From Laburnicola sp. R22_1 (taxonomy: Eukaryota > Ascomycota > Dothideomycetes > Pleosporales > Didymosphaeriaceae), in NCBI GenBank assembly GCA_014281115.1, contig JACONQ010000016.1, positions 2,356,001 to 2,420,000 on the forward strand: 64,000 nt of DNA, written 5' to 3'. Below, one piece after another: positions 53,400-64,000 of the stretch. A program made the translations under genes and the position numbers. Under the pieces are notes generated by a model. The model saw nothing but the letters and a program-made list of their open reading frames with translations. It was not told where the DNA came from and made no database searches. Each line of letters starts with the position of its first letter. The first letter of the stretch is position 1.

Positions 53400-55514
53400 T
53401 TTAAAAAAAAAGAGGTTTAAGGGTGGAAGAAAGAAAACCATTACCATAGGCATAGTCTAGTATCTTGCCCTAAGATTTATAAGAAGTGAAAAGGCTAAAA
53501 ATTTAAGTATTTAATACTATCTATAGTTAACTACGCAGGAAGTAAAAGAGGCCACAAGTCACAACTTAATACGCAAGAACTCGCACTACTAGACCTAGAA
53601 CAGTAGTTCCTTTAAATAAATATTAAGACTCCTGTGCTTGTTCCTAAAGCTAGATAAACTCTGGTAGTCAGAGCCGTTCGCTCGTTTACAAAGACCTAGA
53701 GGACACTATAATTATACATAACATAGAAATCTAGAATCTCTATACTTTTAATTTCTTAAGAATAGTAATTACTAACAGAGATATAGAGCTAGTCAAAGCT
53801 AATAATCACTTTAAGTTGCTATAACTTCTATAATATCTAATATTCTAGTACCTAACAGTGCTATTAAAGAAAATAATAGGAGTCTTATAGCAAACTCGTC
53901 TCCTAAGGCGAGCGATGTGCTCAACACTATCGCTGTAGACATAGGGGCCTAAACGTTTAACAAGCTACTCGGATCGCTAAGCGAAGGTCTAGATCCTAAT
54001 AGCTTTGACTAGATAAACCTTAGCTTCCCGGAAAATATAGAAATCCCGATATGAGTAGGCTTATTAAGGTCCCCTTACTATTAAATAATAGCACATATAA
54101 CCCTTTCTAAAATCTACTCAGCCCTACTAACAATTAGCCTCTTAGACATATTGCCCAAAACAACTACCAACTTACACATTTTATTATTTTAAAGAATATA
54201 CAGTAAATAATTTATCTTTTTATTAACTAACTATATCTATATTGCCTAAAAAAAAATTTCGGCCCCTCCACTAACAAATAGTGTGTCTAATAGTTAGTCT
54301 TACTACTAGTTACTAACTATTTATTAACTATTAGTAGATAGTATAGTAGTTAGGCATATTAGGGTAGTAACTAACTATATAGTAATATGCTAGTAACTAT
54401 AGTAAGACTATTAAACTTGCCTAATTAGGTAATTAGAAATAGTTTTTAGTATTGGCGCCTAAGTTAACGCCTAATTTAGTAAAGTAAAATGCTATATAAT
54501 AATGTGTAATAATGCTAGCTAGAAAGGTTCTTGCCTTTACTAAATTTTTAGTGCTTTTATACTATATATATAGTAGCCTTTATAACTTATTTAGTAGCCT
54601 TTATTTATCTCTATTATAATATTTATTTATCCACCTATTATTATGCCTAGCTAAAGCCAAATTAGTGTTATTTAGAGTACTTAACGCCCGTCTACTACTT
54701 GCGTGAGTTCTAGTACCTAGCTATAGTCCTCTCTTTAGTAGACTCATAAAGGCAAAAAAAGGGTATTACTAGACTCCTTCTCTATCCTATTATCTAGGGC
54801 GTTGTTATTGCTATTATCTACGTAGGAGCTCTCTAACATAAGCTTGTATATATATCCCTTTATAGGCAACTCTAATAGTAGCCTAGAGTTATCTATATAA
54901 TATAATAAGCTATAGTTAAATAAGAGGCACCTAGATTCTAACTCTGTGGGTTATTACGTTTCCTTATTAAGAAGCTTATTATTAAAGATAAAGATATTAC
55001 CTATATAGAAATATAGCGTAAATCTTATCTATATAGTTAGTAGTTAGCGTATAAAGCTATACTTATACAAACTTTGCTATTTATCTAAGAATAAGTTAAC
55101 ACTAAAAAGAATCTTAATAACTACCTATATACTTAGCTACCTGGAATCTACCTACTAAATACACCCTAACAGTAGCTAGTTAATACTAATAGGTAGCTTA
55201 AAGGGTAATAATCTATAGAAGGTTGCTATAAAGGCACTAAGCACGTTACACGCCCTATAGAGAGCGCTAGAGTTATTAAAGGAGTTAGTTAACTTTGTAG
55301 TTATTAATAACATTACCTTTTAGCTAGTATTGTTAGTAGATTTCTAGAGCCTTATTTTATAGCAATAATAGAATCTTCTAACTATATTACTATTCTTCCC
55401 TATAACGCTCTCTACCTATATTATATAGGGCATAGTGTAGTAGAAGGAGAAAATTTAAATAGTACTAAAAACATTATATAGCAAAATTGCGCTAAGCCTA
55501 AATATGTAGACTTC
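53400..55514. mobile_element. AT-rich transposon relic; 3' end encodes hAT transposase remnant
   Basis: Strongly AT-rich sequence saturated with TAG, TTA and TATA words. Only its last part can be read: the frame ending at 55514 gives KIALSLNM, a TAG (55507-55509) where hAT enzymes have Trp, then T and S, which matches the hAT block SxDxWTS. The block is completed after the Copia insertion at 60861. The upstream 2 kb probably holds the rest of the hAT element or other repeats, but no motif could be recognised. Confidence 0.6.
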
Positions 55515-55700
55515 TGTCAGATATGCAGCTGTTAGATAGAACAAGCGCGTTGAGGTTGGATCTGTACAATAAAGCAGGGACCACCTGGCTTGGCACACTA
55601 GCGAAGAAGTCAGAACCAGCCGAACACGGTGGACACGAACACAATACAATCATCATTATCTATTAAGGCGCATCATCGCATTCAACCATTAAATCTGACA
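55515..55700 (+). repeat. Copia 5' LTR (186 bp)
   Basis: Begins TGTCAGATATGCAGCTG and ends CCATTAAATCTGACA, with short TGTCAGA/TCTGACA inverted ends. Preceded by ACTTC. Confidence 0.95.
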
Positions 55701-55733
55701 ATTAAGAGTCTCACTGCCTTAATCGATACCAAA

Positions 55734-58700
55734 ATGGCTGCACTACCCCAGCGTGACCCGATGGTGACCCTTCGAGACCACACCGACTACAGGGCATGGA
55801 TAATGCAGCTCCAGTCTAGATGCGTCGCATATCGCATCTGGCCAAAAGTCGATCCTACGTCGAATATCCCAATGAAACCTGAACCTATAGCCCCAAGGGC
55901 GCCGCTAATTAATGGGTATACTCCAGCAGCGAACGTTAGCATCCTAACAAGGCAGTCCGAACTGTCAGCAGCAGGACTCAAGGCGTTTAAAGAAGATCTT
56001 GAGTATTACAAGATTCTTGCCGAGCAGTATAAGAACAATCAACATGATTTTGAAAAGGAGCAAACAAGCCTCCAGCAAATCATTGTTTATATTTAGGCTA
56101 CTGTCAGCCCACATCTTCAGCGCACTTGCTGCCTCCCAGATCAACCACTAAGACAGTGGATTACGAACCTCAAAGCCACGGTTGGCGTCGACGAACGATT
56201 CGAGAGAGAACGAGCCCGCGACCGATACCTTACATCCCTCAGACCGATAAGAAACGCGTCGAATTGGGACACATGGCTTGCTAAATATGATCAAGCAGCT
56301 ACAGAAGCGGAGACAAGCAATGTCCCTGAGATAACACAGATCGATGTGATCACAAAGGACTTTCTAACTACCGTAAACAAAGTTGCGCCCAATTAGTCTA
56401 CGACCTTTCAGGATAGCGGACGGTTCACACCTGGCATGAATCGGAAAGAAATAATGAAGCGCTTCCGAGAGCATATGATGTTGAATCATCCAACCCCTCG
56501 AACAGGGAAGCACAAGGCCGCATTTGTGGCAGATGACTCGTCATACCTCGCTGAAAGTGGGAAAACCACCCAGGGCATTGATGCCGAAGCAGCACCATCT
56601 AGAAAACGGGGCAGACCCTGATATCAACGTGATGACCGAAAAGATAATAAGAACTTATCCTCAGTCCAAAAACCTGCAAAAATAGGAGGCGCTAAATGTC
56701 CTGCGTGTGGACATCGCCATAGACTCCGGGATTGCTTCTATATTAATGCAGACAAAGCTCCTAAGTGGTGGAAACCAAATAAGAAGATCGAAGAACTCGT
56801 CGCATTGAAGCGCGAGCACGATCCCAAATTTCAAGGACTGCTAAGAGGACAAAGCAGACCAAGATCAAAAACACCAAACATCAAACAATCGCACACGCCC
56901 ACACCTGAGATCCTCGAGTCCCCTGAGGACTGACTAGAGGGACGGAGAATATCAAACGTCAACGCTGCGTTTACATCAGCGCCAATGGAAACAGAAGTGT
57001 CTGATTACCTGCTAAAGCGCTCGTTCATTCTTGATTCAGGATCAACTTGCCACATTACGAACAACCCCGACCGTATCTACAACTTCCGTCTACCTACGTC
57101 CGGAGATTATATATGGGCTGGCAATACAAAGATATGGATAAAAGGCTACGGCTCTGTTGACTTAACACTAAGAGGCCAACATGGAACAACTACGTTGGTT
57201 CTACATGATGTGGCTATCTGTCCAGACCTCCTGTGCAACCTAGTCTCCTTTCGACTACTGAGGCATAGAGGAATCTGGTGGGATACGCAAACGGACCCAA
57301 CTACGCTGAAAGGACCAGACGACAAGGTTATCGGAAAACTATCCAAGATACACGGTCAATGGGTACTTGAGTATAATCTGCTACCACCCACTTCATATCA
57401 CATCCGCAAGAATACATCACGAACGAAAGGAGCACCACAAAGGGCCTCAGCCGAATTATGGCACAAGAGACTAGGACACCCTGGACCAGCAGCTATCGAA
57501 CATCTTGTGCAGCAAGCTAAAGGGGTGCGAGTTAAGGGAGTTACAACAGTTTAATGCGACTCCTGTGGGAAAGCAAAGATCCGGCGACAAATTAGCCGAG
57601 CACCGCGAATCAACGATGAAGGACCAGGAGAAAGACTGGCTATCGACTTTCATGCCTACGAGGCGCAAAGTAGCACTGGCGAAAGGAGCCAGATGCTTGT
57701 CACTGACAGGTACTCAGGCCTGCAATGGGACTTTTATTTCAAAGACAATCGACTAGCAAAGTTGGTTATCAAAGTTCTATCGAACTTCTTTCTCTTCCTT
57801 AAAAACCATTACAATATTACGGTCAAGGTCATTGAAGCGGACAACGAGATCACGATGGTGAAACCGGAAATCGAGCGCTGGTTGGCATCACAAGGAATTA
57901 CTGTCGAGCCTTCCGCCCCAGATACACAAGCTCAAAATGGAGGTGCCGAACGCTCAGGGGGTGTGAACAAAGAGAAATCGCGCGCGATGCGTCTCGATGC
58001 TAACCTACCCTGGGAACTATGGCCCGAAGTCACGAGAGCTGCAGTATACCTCTACAATCGAACACCGAATTATGCGAACAACTGGAAAACGCCATACGAG
58101 ATATTCTTCACACAAGTTGCTCTGAACAACGGAGTAGTCACCTCAATCAAGAAACCTAACCTCGCTCACCTCAAAGCGTATGGCTGCAAAGCGTTCGCAA
58201 TGACGGATGATACACATCGAGGTAAATCAAGGCTACAACGCCTAGACCCAAAGGCTTGGATTGGTTACCTAGTAGGATACCGGTCCTCAAACATCTATCG
58301 AATTTGGATACTGTCACTTGCCAAGGTGATAAGCACCCGCGACGTTATCTTCGACGAACAAACTGTCTTTAGTAGCAAAACTAAGGACCTTATGGATAAC
58401 CTCATACACAGTACACTGGAGGAAATTGCCACATACGTAAGAACAATCGAACTCCCAACACCAAGTCATCAACCAGAGACAGAGTCCTTTCATAAAGACG
58501 ACACTGTTGGAGGCTCATCAAATCCCCAAGGCGAAGTAGACCCACCAGGCTACTACCAAGGAGTGAAGATCAGGGACAACTATCCGACTCCTCCAACTAC
58601 ACCACCACCTGCGGCATTACTTGCGCAGTTAATGGCTGGAAATGAATCAGAAATGAGCCTAAAAGGGTCATCCAAAACTGTCCCCTGGGCAGCCGCCTTC

Positions 58701-60428
58701 ATAGCAGGAACTCAAGCTGGCCACGTTGGGAAATACAGAGGGGATATTATAGACAAGGCTAAGATGATAAGAACACTCGCCAAAGGCTTGAAGCCCCATC
58801 GAAGTCAACTCCCACCTCTGCCAACGTGCCGTACCAAGCTTGAGGATCACCCGATGGGCGAATTGTTCAAAGAAGCAGAGCGGGATCACCTCGCAAGCCA
58901 CAAACAAATGAAATCATGGTCAGAAGTACCAATAAAGAAGATCAAACTAACAGGACAGCAGATCCTTGACTGTATGTGGGTATACACCTACAAGCTTGAC
59001 AAACACCATCGCTTGCTAAAGTGCAAGGCACGGCTAGTCGTCCGGGGCGATCAACAACAGAATATTACCTCTCAAGACACTTATGCAGCCACGCTTGCCA
59101 GCAGGTCGTTCCAAATGCTAGTGGCAATAGCAGCTCACTATAATATGGAGCTCGAGCAATACGACGTTACAAACGCTTTCGTCCATGCAAGTATAGACCG
59201 AGAGGTATACATAAGAATGCCCTGTGGCTATCAGAAGCCTAGAACAATACTTCAAGTCAACAAGGCTTTATATGGTCTTCGGATCTCACCACTCCTCTGG
59301 CAGAAAGAGTTTACCTCAACACTTAAAGCTCTAGGTTTCCAGACAGTGCCTCACGAGCCATGCTGCCTTCTTAAAGACGGAATCATCGTCTTCTTCTACG
59401 TCAACGATATCATCTTAGCTTTTCACAAGCAGAAAGAGGAAGAAGCCCAACAAACGATCAAGCGCCTACAAGAAAAATACACCTTAAGTGGAGGAAACGA
59501 CCTTCAGTGGTTCCTTAGCGTAGAGATCATCAGAGATCGAAAGACTAGGACGATTCAACTCTCTCAGGCTGCCTACTCAGACAAGATCAGTCGATTAGTT
59601 GACAAGAGGGATATTCGACACGACACCCCAATAGCAGCTATCAAGCTGAAACCACGAGACGGCTTAGCGACACCCTCAGAAATTAACAAATACCAACGCA
59701 AGATCGGATCGCTTCTGTTCGCAGCAGTAACAACTCGACCGGACATAGCCTTTGCAACCTCAAGGCTAGCTCAATTCCTGTCAAATCCGGGCTTGGAACA
59801 TCACAATGCCGCTGATCGAGTACTACTATACTTATCAAGCACCAGATGGAGAGCACTGCAGCTTGGAGGAGGCAACTGCCTTCAAGTAGCCAGCGATGCC
59901 TCATTTGCTAACAACACACTGGACAGAAAGAGCTCGCAAGGATACGCTATTAAGCTATTTAACGGACTTATTGCCTGGAAAGCAAGCAAACAAGAGACTG
60001 TTACAACTTCGACAACCGAAGCAGAGCTTCTCGCCTTATCGCAAGTGGCCAAGGAAGCAATCTTTATATCAAGACTACTGGACGAACTGCAGATTGAACT
60101 GCGCTCATCGTCAATTACCGTCCAATGCGATAATAAGCAAACTATTCGACTAGTCACTGAGGAGATATCCAGGCTTCAGACTAAACTACGACACGTCGAC
60201 ATTCATAATCACTAGTTAAGACAGGAAGTCTCTACCAGAAAGATCAAGGTGGAGTACGTACAATTGGCAGAAATGATCGCCGACGGCTTTACAAAGGTCC
60301 TCCCAGTCAACAAGTGGAAAGGGTTCCTAACCCAACTTGGGCTAGTTAAGATAACAGAACGCAAAGTAGCGAATGAAGCACCTCTTAAGGAAATTCAAGG
60401 GCACCTTAATAACCTTACTTTAGGATAA
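55734..60428 (+). pseudogene. Copia Gag-Pol polyprotein, interrupted by in-frame stops
   Basis: A single reading register runs from ATG 55734 to TAA 60426-60428, about 1560 codons, without any frameshift. Order is typical Copia. Gag is followed by a zinc-knuckle-like CPACGHRHRLRDC (about 56699). Protease is LDSGSTCHIT (about 57031). GAG-pre-integrase is LWHKRLGHPG. Integrase has VTDRYSG, ADNE and NGGAERSGG. Reverse transcriptase has YDVTNAFVHA, and RNase H has ASDASFA with STTEAELLALS. Internal stops: TAG 56094, TAG 56394, TGA 56619, TGA 56931, TAA 57552 and TAG 60213. The reverse transcriptase active site reads YVNDI where active enzymes have YVDD (codon 59403-59405). This copy cannot be autonomous. 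Confidence 0.93.
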
Positions 60429-60478
60429 CAGGCTGCTAAATAGTTCAGCTTGCAAGGATCTTCCAAGCTGAGGGGGTG

Positions 60479-60855
60479 TGTCAGATATGCAGCTGTTAGA
60501 TAGAACAAGCGCGTTGAGGTTGGATCTGTACAATAAAGCAGGGACCACCTGGCTTGGCACACTAGCGAAGAAGTCAGAACCAGCCGAACACGGTGGACAC
60601 GAACACAATTGTCAGATTTAATGGTTGAATGCGATGATGCGCCTTAATAGATGATGATGATTGTATTGTGTTCGTGTCCACCGTGTTCGGCTGGTTCTGA
60701 CTTCTTTGCTAGTGTGCCAAGCCAGGTGGTCCCTGCTTTATTGTACAGATCCAACCTCAACGCGCTTGTTCTATCTAACAGCTGCATATCTGACAACAAT
60801 ACAATCATCATCATCTATTAAGGCGCATCATCGCATTCAACCATTAAATCTGACA
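60479..60855 (+). repeat. Copia 3' LTR split by a nested solo LTR
   Basis: LTR bases 1-131 lie at 60479-60609 and the remaining 55 at 60801-60855. Removal of 60610-60800 restores a 186-bp LTR equal in length to the 5' copy. Confidence 0.95.
60610..60795 (-). mobile_element. Inverted solo LTR of the same Copia family, TSD ACAAT
   Basis: Exactly 186 bp, the reverse complement of the flanking LTR with few differences (for example one G/A change near 60708). It is bounded by ACAAT at 60605-60609 and 60796-60800. The uninterrupted 5' LTR has ACAAT once at this place. So an element of the same family inserted here and then recombined to a solo LTR. Confidence 0.95.
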
Positions 60856-60860
60856 ACTTC

Positions 60861-61327
60861 TTTTAACTATTACTTCTTTCTAGGAGTTATTGCGCACTTT
60901 TTAGGTATAGCTAAGCCACTAACGCGTACTTAGCGTAAATTACTATAAATCATAGTAATTTTAACTTATAAGATTTTAAATTGCAATAATAAGCCTACTA
61001 ACGTTCTTATTACCTTTAAAAATCTTCTAGAAGACTATTCTAGGGCTATAATTGCTTAGGAAACTCGCGCTACTATTGCTAACTATAACTGCGCATTAAA
61101 AATCCACTACCTTATAGCTAATAATACTACTAGTAATAATAAGAAGCTTATTGCTAGTTTATACAAAGATCCTAATATTAACCATATAATAGATAACTAC
61201 CTCTGCTACGCTAGCTATATAATTAATCTTATTATTAAAGCCTTTTTATATAGAAAGATTAGTGGCTTTAAGGTAGAGATTATGCGCGTGGCTCTATAGG
61301 AGCAATTCTAGCTATATAGAAAGTATA
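60861..61327 (+). pseudogene. hAT transposase relic, central part
   Basis: Continues the frame broken at 55514. It reads LGVIAHFLG, later KIHYLIANNTTSNNKKLI and IIDNYLCYASYIINLIIKAFLY. This is the hAT DDE-domain order GVxAHFL, then xxDNAxxN and RCxxHxxNLxxKAxL, with several residues and stops changed as expected from C-to-T and G-to-A mutation. It ends at the TA where the Fot1-like element is inserted. Confidence 0.7.
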
Positions 61328-63178
61328 ACGTGTTTATAAGTGAGCGGCGCATATAAGCGAGCGGCGCACCCCACCAACTTTTTGCAACGCGTTACCTATC
61401 AACTACAATGGCTCCACCAACGCTTGTTCAATTGCCCTATAATGAGGCAAATATCTTCATAGCTATCTCAGCTATCAAACAGAATCAAATTCAGAGTGGA
61501 CGACGCGCTGCTACTATGTACAGCATCCCTGAAACTACGCTCCGGCGCCGACGCGCAGGAATCGCTGCGCGACGCGACTGTGAGCCTAAATCAAAGAAGC
61601 TTACCAAGCTAGAAGAGGAGGTGATTGTTAAGCACATACTTGACCTAGATTCGCGAGGATTTGCGCCCACTCTAGGTGCTGTACGAGATATGGCGAATAA
61701 GCTGCTCACTGAGCGTAGCGCAGGCTACGTTGGCTAGCTATGGCCTAGGAACTTTATTAAGCGAACAGACAGCCTTACAACGCGATTTAATCAACCCTAC
61801 GATCGACAGCGAGCCCTCTGCGAGGACCCGACGGCTATACAGGCCTGGTTTGAGCTAGTAGCACACACAAAGGCCACCTACGGTATCTGTGATGAGGACA
61901 CCTTCAACTTCGACGAGACTGGCTTTCTAATAGGTAAAATATCCTCCCAGCTAGTCGTTACTAGCTTAGAGAGGCGTGGCCGGCCAAAAGCGATCCAGCC
62001 AGGCAATCGCGAGTGGGTGACGGCGATCCACAGAATCAACGCTGCTGGGTGGGCAATCCCGCCCTTTATCATCTTTGCTGGCCAGTACTACCTCTCTGCC
62101 TGGTACGAGGGCAACGATATACCAGGTGACTGGGCTATTAGTCTTAGCGACAATGGCTGGACTACAAACGAGCTTAGTGTTGCCTGGCTATGGTATTTTA
62201 TTAAGCATACAGTAGAGCGTAGAGTAGGCGCGCGTCAGCTCCTAATACTCAACGGCCATAAGAGCCACAACTCGCTCGAATTCCAGAAGATCTGCAGGGA
62301 GAACAAGATCTATACCCTATGCATGCCACCACATTCGTCACACCTCCTACAGCCACTTGACGTGGGCTGTTTCTCGCCATTAAAGCGGGCGTACGGGCGC
62401 CAGGTCGAGGGCCTAATACGCGACCATATCAACCATATCACCAAGCTTGAGTTCCTACCAGCCTTCTGCGCCGCCTACGACCAGTTAATTACAAAGGAGA
62501 ATATCTGCGCAAGCTTTTAAGGCGCTGGGCTAGTCCCACACAATCCAGAGGTGGTAATATCAAAGCTTGATGTGAAGCTTCGTACGCCGTCGCCAGCAGC
62601 CCTACTAGAGGCCCTATGGGAGTCTGCAACACTAAGCAACGCGCGCAAGCTAGGCGCTCAGTCAACTCTAGTTTGTGAGCGGATCTAAAGGCATTAAGGA
62701 TCCTCTCCTATATCAGTTATCTAGTCGCTTAATTAGCTTATAAGAGGGGCTGAGAGAATGGCGCATTTAATAGTGCTTATGCGCGATAAGATAGCTAGTC
62801 TATAGAGAGCAAATAAGGCAGCTACAACGCGTAAACAGCGCAAAAAGAAGCGGATCTAGAAGCGAGGCACCCTATTAAAGGCAGAGGGAGAGGAAATTAT
62901 TGCTCAAAAGGCTGTTGAGCAGCAACTAGAGGGAGAAACGCGGTATAGCCAGGCGCGGTTAGGTGCGAGCCGGCAGGCTTTAGCGCGCTGCACGCGCTGC
63001 AGGGAGCCTGGGCACAACTCACGTACGTGCAAGAAGGCTTCTCTAGATACTGCTTGATTTAGGATAGCTATTATATTAATAGAATATTAATGCGTTGTGA
63101 ATTTATACGCTGCAAAAGGCTAAGAGACTTGGTGGGGTGCGCCGCTCGCTTATATTCGCCGCTCACTTATAAACACGT
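61328..63178 (+). mobile_element. Fot1/pogo-type (Tc1/mariner) DNA transposon
   Basis: A 1851-bp unit flanked by TA (61326-61327 and 63179-63180). Terminal inverted repeats of about 50 bp, starting ACGTGTTTATAAGTGAGCGG, match with one mismatch. The repeats contain two similar words AAGTGAGCGGCG and AAGCGAGCGGCG in tandem. Size and target duplication fit fungal Fot1-like elements. It carries one decayed transposase gene. Confidence 0.93.
61408..63057 (+). pseudogene. Fot1/pogo DDE transposase, broken
   Basis: A single register from 61408 to TGA 63055-63057. N-terminal Psq/CENPB-type helix-turn-helix region (SGRRAATMYSIPETTLRRR), then NFDETGF (first catalytic Asp), LILNGHKSH at 62242-62268, QPLDVGCFSPLKRAYG (third catalytic residue) and a C-terminal zinc knuckle CTRCREPGHNSRTC (62989-63030). 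Stops at TAG 61735, TAA 62518 and more after 62680 interrupt it. The second catalytic Asp of the family (LDGHxSH) is Asn here (AAC 62251-62253). Both kinds of change fit C-to-T/G-to-A mutation. Inactive copy. Confidence 0.9.
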
Positions 63179-64000
63179 TAAGGTTATTAGTAAATACTAT
63201 AACTTTATAAACGCAATCTTAGTATCTTATAAACACTATAAGCTTTTTAAGAGTATATAAAGGGAGCTTACTAATAAGAACCCACTCTAGCAATATAGCA
63301 GCGCCTATTTAATTTAGAATAGTAGTATTAGGTAGAACTCTACGTATATTATGCTTAAGCGCTACTATAAGTTAAAGAATACAATATATTACTTTATGCA
63401 TTGCCTTAGAGACTCTAATAATACTACTAACGTCTATAATAATTATAACCTTCTTATTAACGCGCTAAGTAAGAATAATTAGAATAAGGTTGTGTAGCTT
63501 ATTAAGTACCTTAAAGTCTTTAGTAATATAACAATTAAGTTAGAGGGCAAGGCTAGTAAGTCTAGGTATAGCAGTCTTTGACAGATACTACCTTACTTAT
63601 AGAGAATATAGCAAAAGCTTTATGCCTAGTAGCACAACCTATATACTATACTAGGAGACTTCTATATTAAAAACGCTATTAAATTTGCTATATAGAAGTT
63701 AATAACATACTTTAAAAAGTTAGTAATAACGCCTACTATCTTATAGGCCTACATTATTACTACTTTATACTCTACCCTCTATATATTATTCTTTAAGAAC
63801 TACTAGTTAGTCTAGCAATCTTAGTATAAGTAGGCAGAAAAATTGCTTAAGGCTGTATACTAATAGTACGTTAATAATAAGAAGGCGGCAAAGAAAGAAG
63901 AGGTCCTAGAGTCCCTTAGTAGATATAAAGTCCCTAGCAGCGATATTAAGTATAAGGACTCTAATAAGGATCTAATAGCTATTAACCTTAACCTATTTAC
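63179..64000 (+). pseudogene. hAT transposase relic, C-terminal part
   Basis: Frame at 63333 reads TAG (Trp expected) then NSTYIMLKRYYKLKNTI, the hAT RWNSTYxML block. It continues with LIKYLKVFSNITIKLEG, a KSRYSSL-type segment, and FAI-KLITYFKKL before the dimerisation region. Many TAG/TAA stops replace Gln or Trp codons. This continues the segments at 55514 and 60861-61327, so the Copia and Fot1 elements interrupt one gene. The sequence runs off the window end. Confidence 0.7.

Larger units (their letters stand above)
55515..60855 (+). mobile_element. Complete Ty1/Copia LTR retrotransposon
   Basis: Both ends are TG..CA: 186-bp LTRs at 55515-55700 and 60479-60609 plus 60801-60855 (the latter split by a solo LTR). 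A 5-bp target duplication ACTTC lies at 55510-55514 and 60856-60860. A purine tract GCTGAGGGGG sits just before the 3' LTR. The two LTRs are nearly identical; I saw one C/T difference near the 3' end. So the insertion is recent relative to the surrounding AT-rich relic. The interior codes one gag-pol frame with several stops. Confidence 0.95.

Noticed and set aside
1..64000. CRISPR arrays, bacterial operons, rRNA genes
   Set aside because: No regularly spaced repeat-spacer structure or rRNA sequence was seen; spliceosomal introns show a eukaryotic genome.

Overview
The window looks like nuclear DNA of a filamentous ascomycete, most likely a dothideomycete of the Pleosporales type. Genes carry short GT-AG introns of about 45-170 nt with CTAAC/CTGAC branch sites. 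The gene set is typical: Ku80, eIF2-beta, Mim2, AIM24, Zn2Cys6 regulators, CAZymes and a small cysteine-rich secreted protein. Transposons show a C-to-T/G-to-A decay pattern resembling repeat-induced point mutation (RIP), and AT-rich blocks alternate with GC-balanced gene blocks. The species call is inference.

Layout. 1-4654: decayed Helitron (Rep remnants, then a nearly intact PIF1-like helicase), followed by a 125-bp MITE. 4962-14664: a compact sugar-use cluster: cytosolic GH127 enzyme, divergent MFS sugar transporter, a regulator combining C2H2 and Zn2Cys6 fingers, and a secreted glycoside hydrolase. Both cluster promoter regions carry clustered CCACCGG sites. 15387-17737: two members of an F-box-like family with four more copies at 35-43 kb, two of them apparently frameshifted. 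18.5-34.8 kb: housekeeping block with a two-repeat hypothetical protein, Ku80, a wrecked transcription factor pseudogene, an aldo-keto reductase, an AIM24-family protein, eIF2-beta (with a 7-nt microexon) and Mim2. 35-45.5 kb: the F-box-like copies, dispersed repeats and a partial SDR. 45.5-53.4 kb: a MULE-type MITE with 9-bp target duplication, a CPA-type cation/H+ antiporter, a small secreted cysteine-rich protein, a minisatellite and a methyltransferase fragment.

53.4-64 kb: nested transposons. A heavily AT-mutated hAT transposase relic was hit by a complete Copia element (55515-60855, TSD ACTTC) and by a Fot1/pogo-type element (61328-63178, TSD TA). The Copia 3' LTR was in turn hit by an inverted solo LTR of the same family (60610-60795, TSD ACAAT). 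All six stops in the Copia polyprotein can be explained as single transitions, and catalytic aspartates in both younger elements now read Asn.

Most promising for follow-up: the GH127-transporter-regulator-hydrolase cluster with its shared promoter motif, the F-box-like family, and the readable transposon nest.
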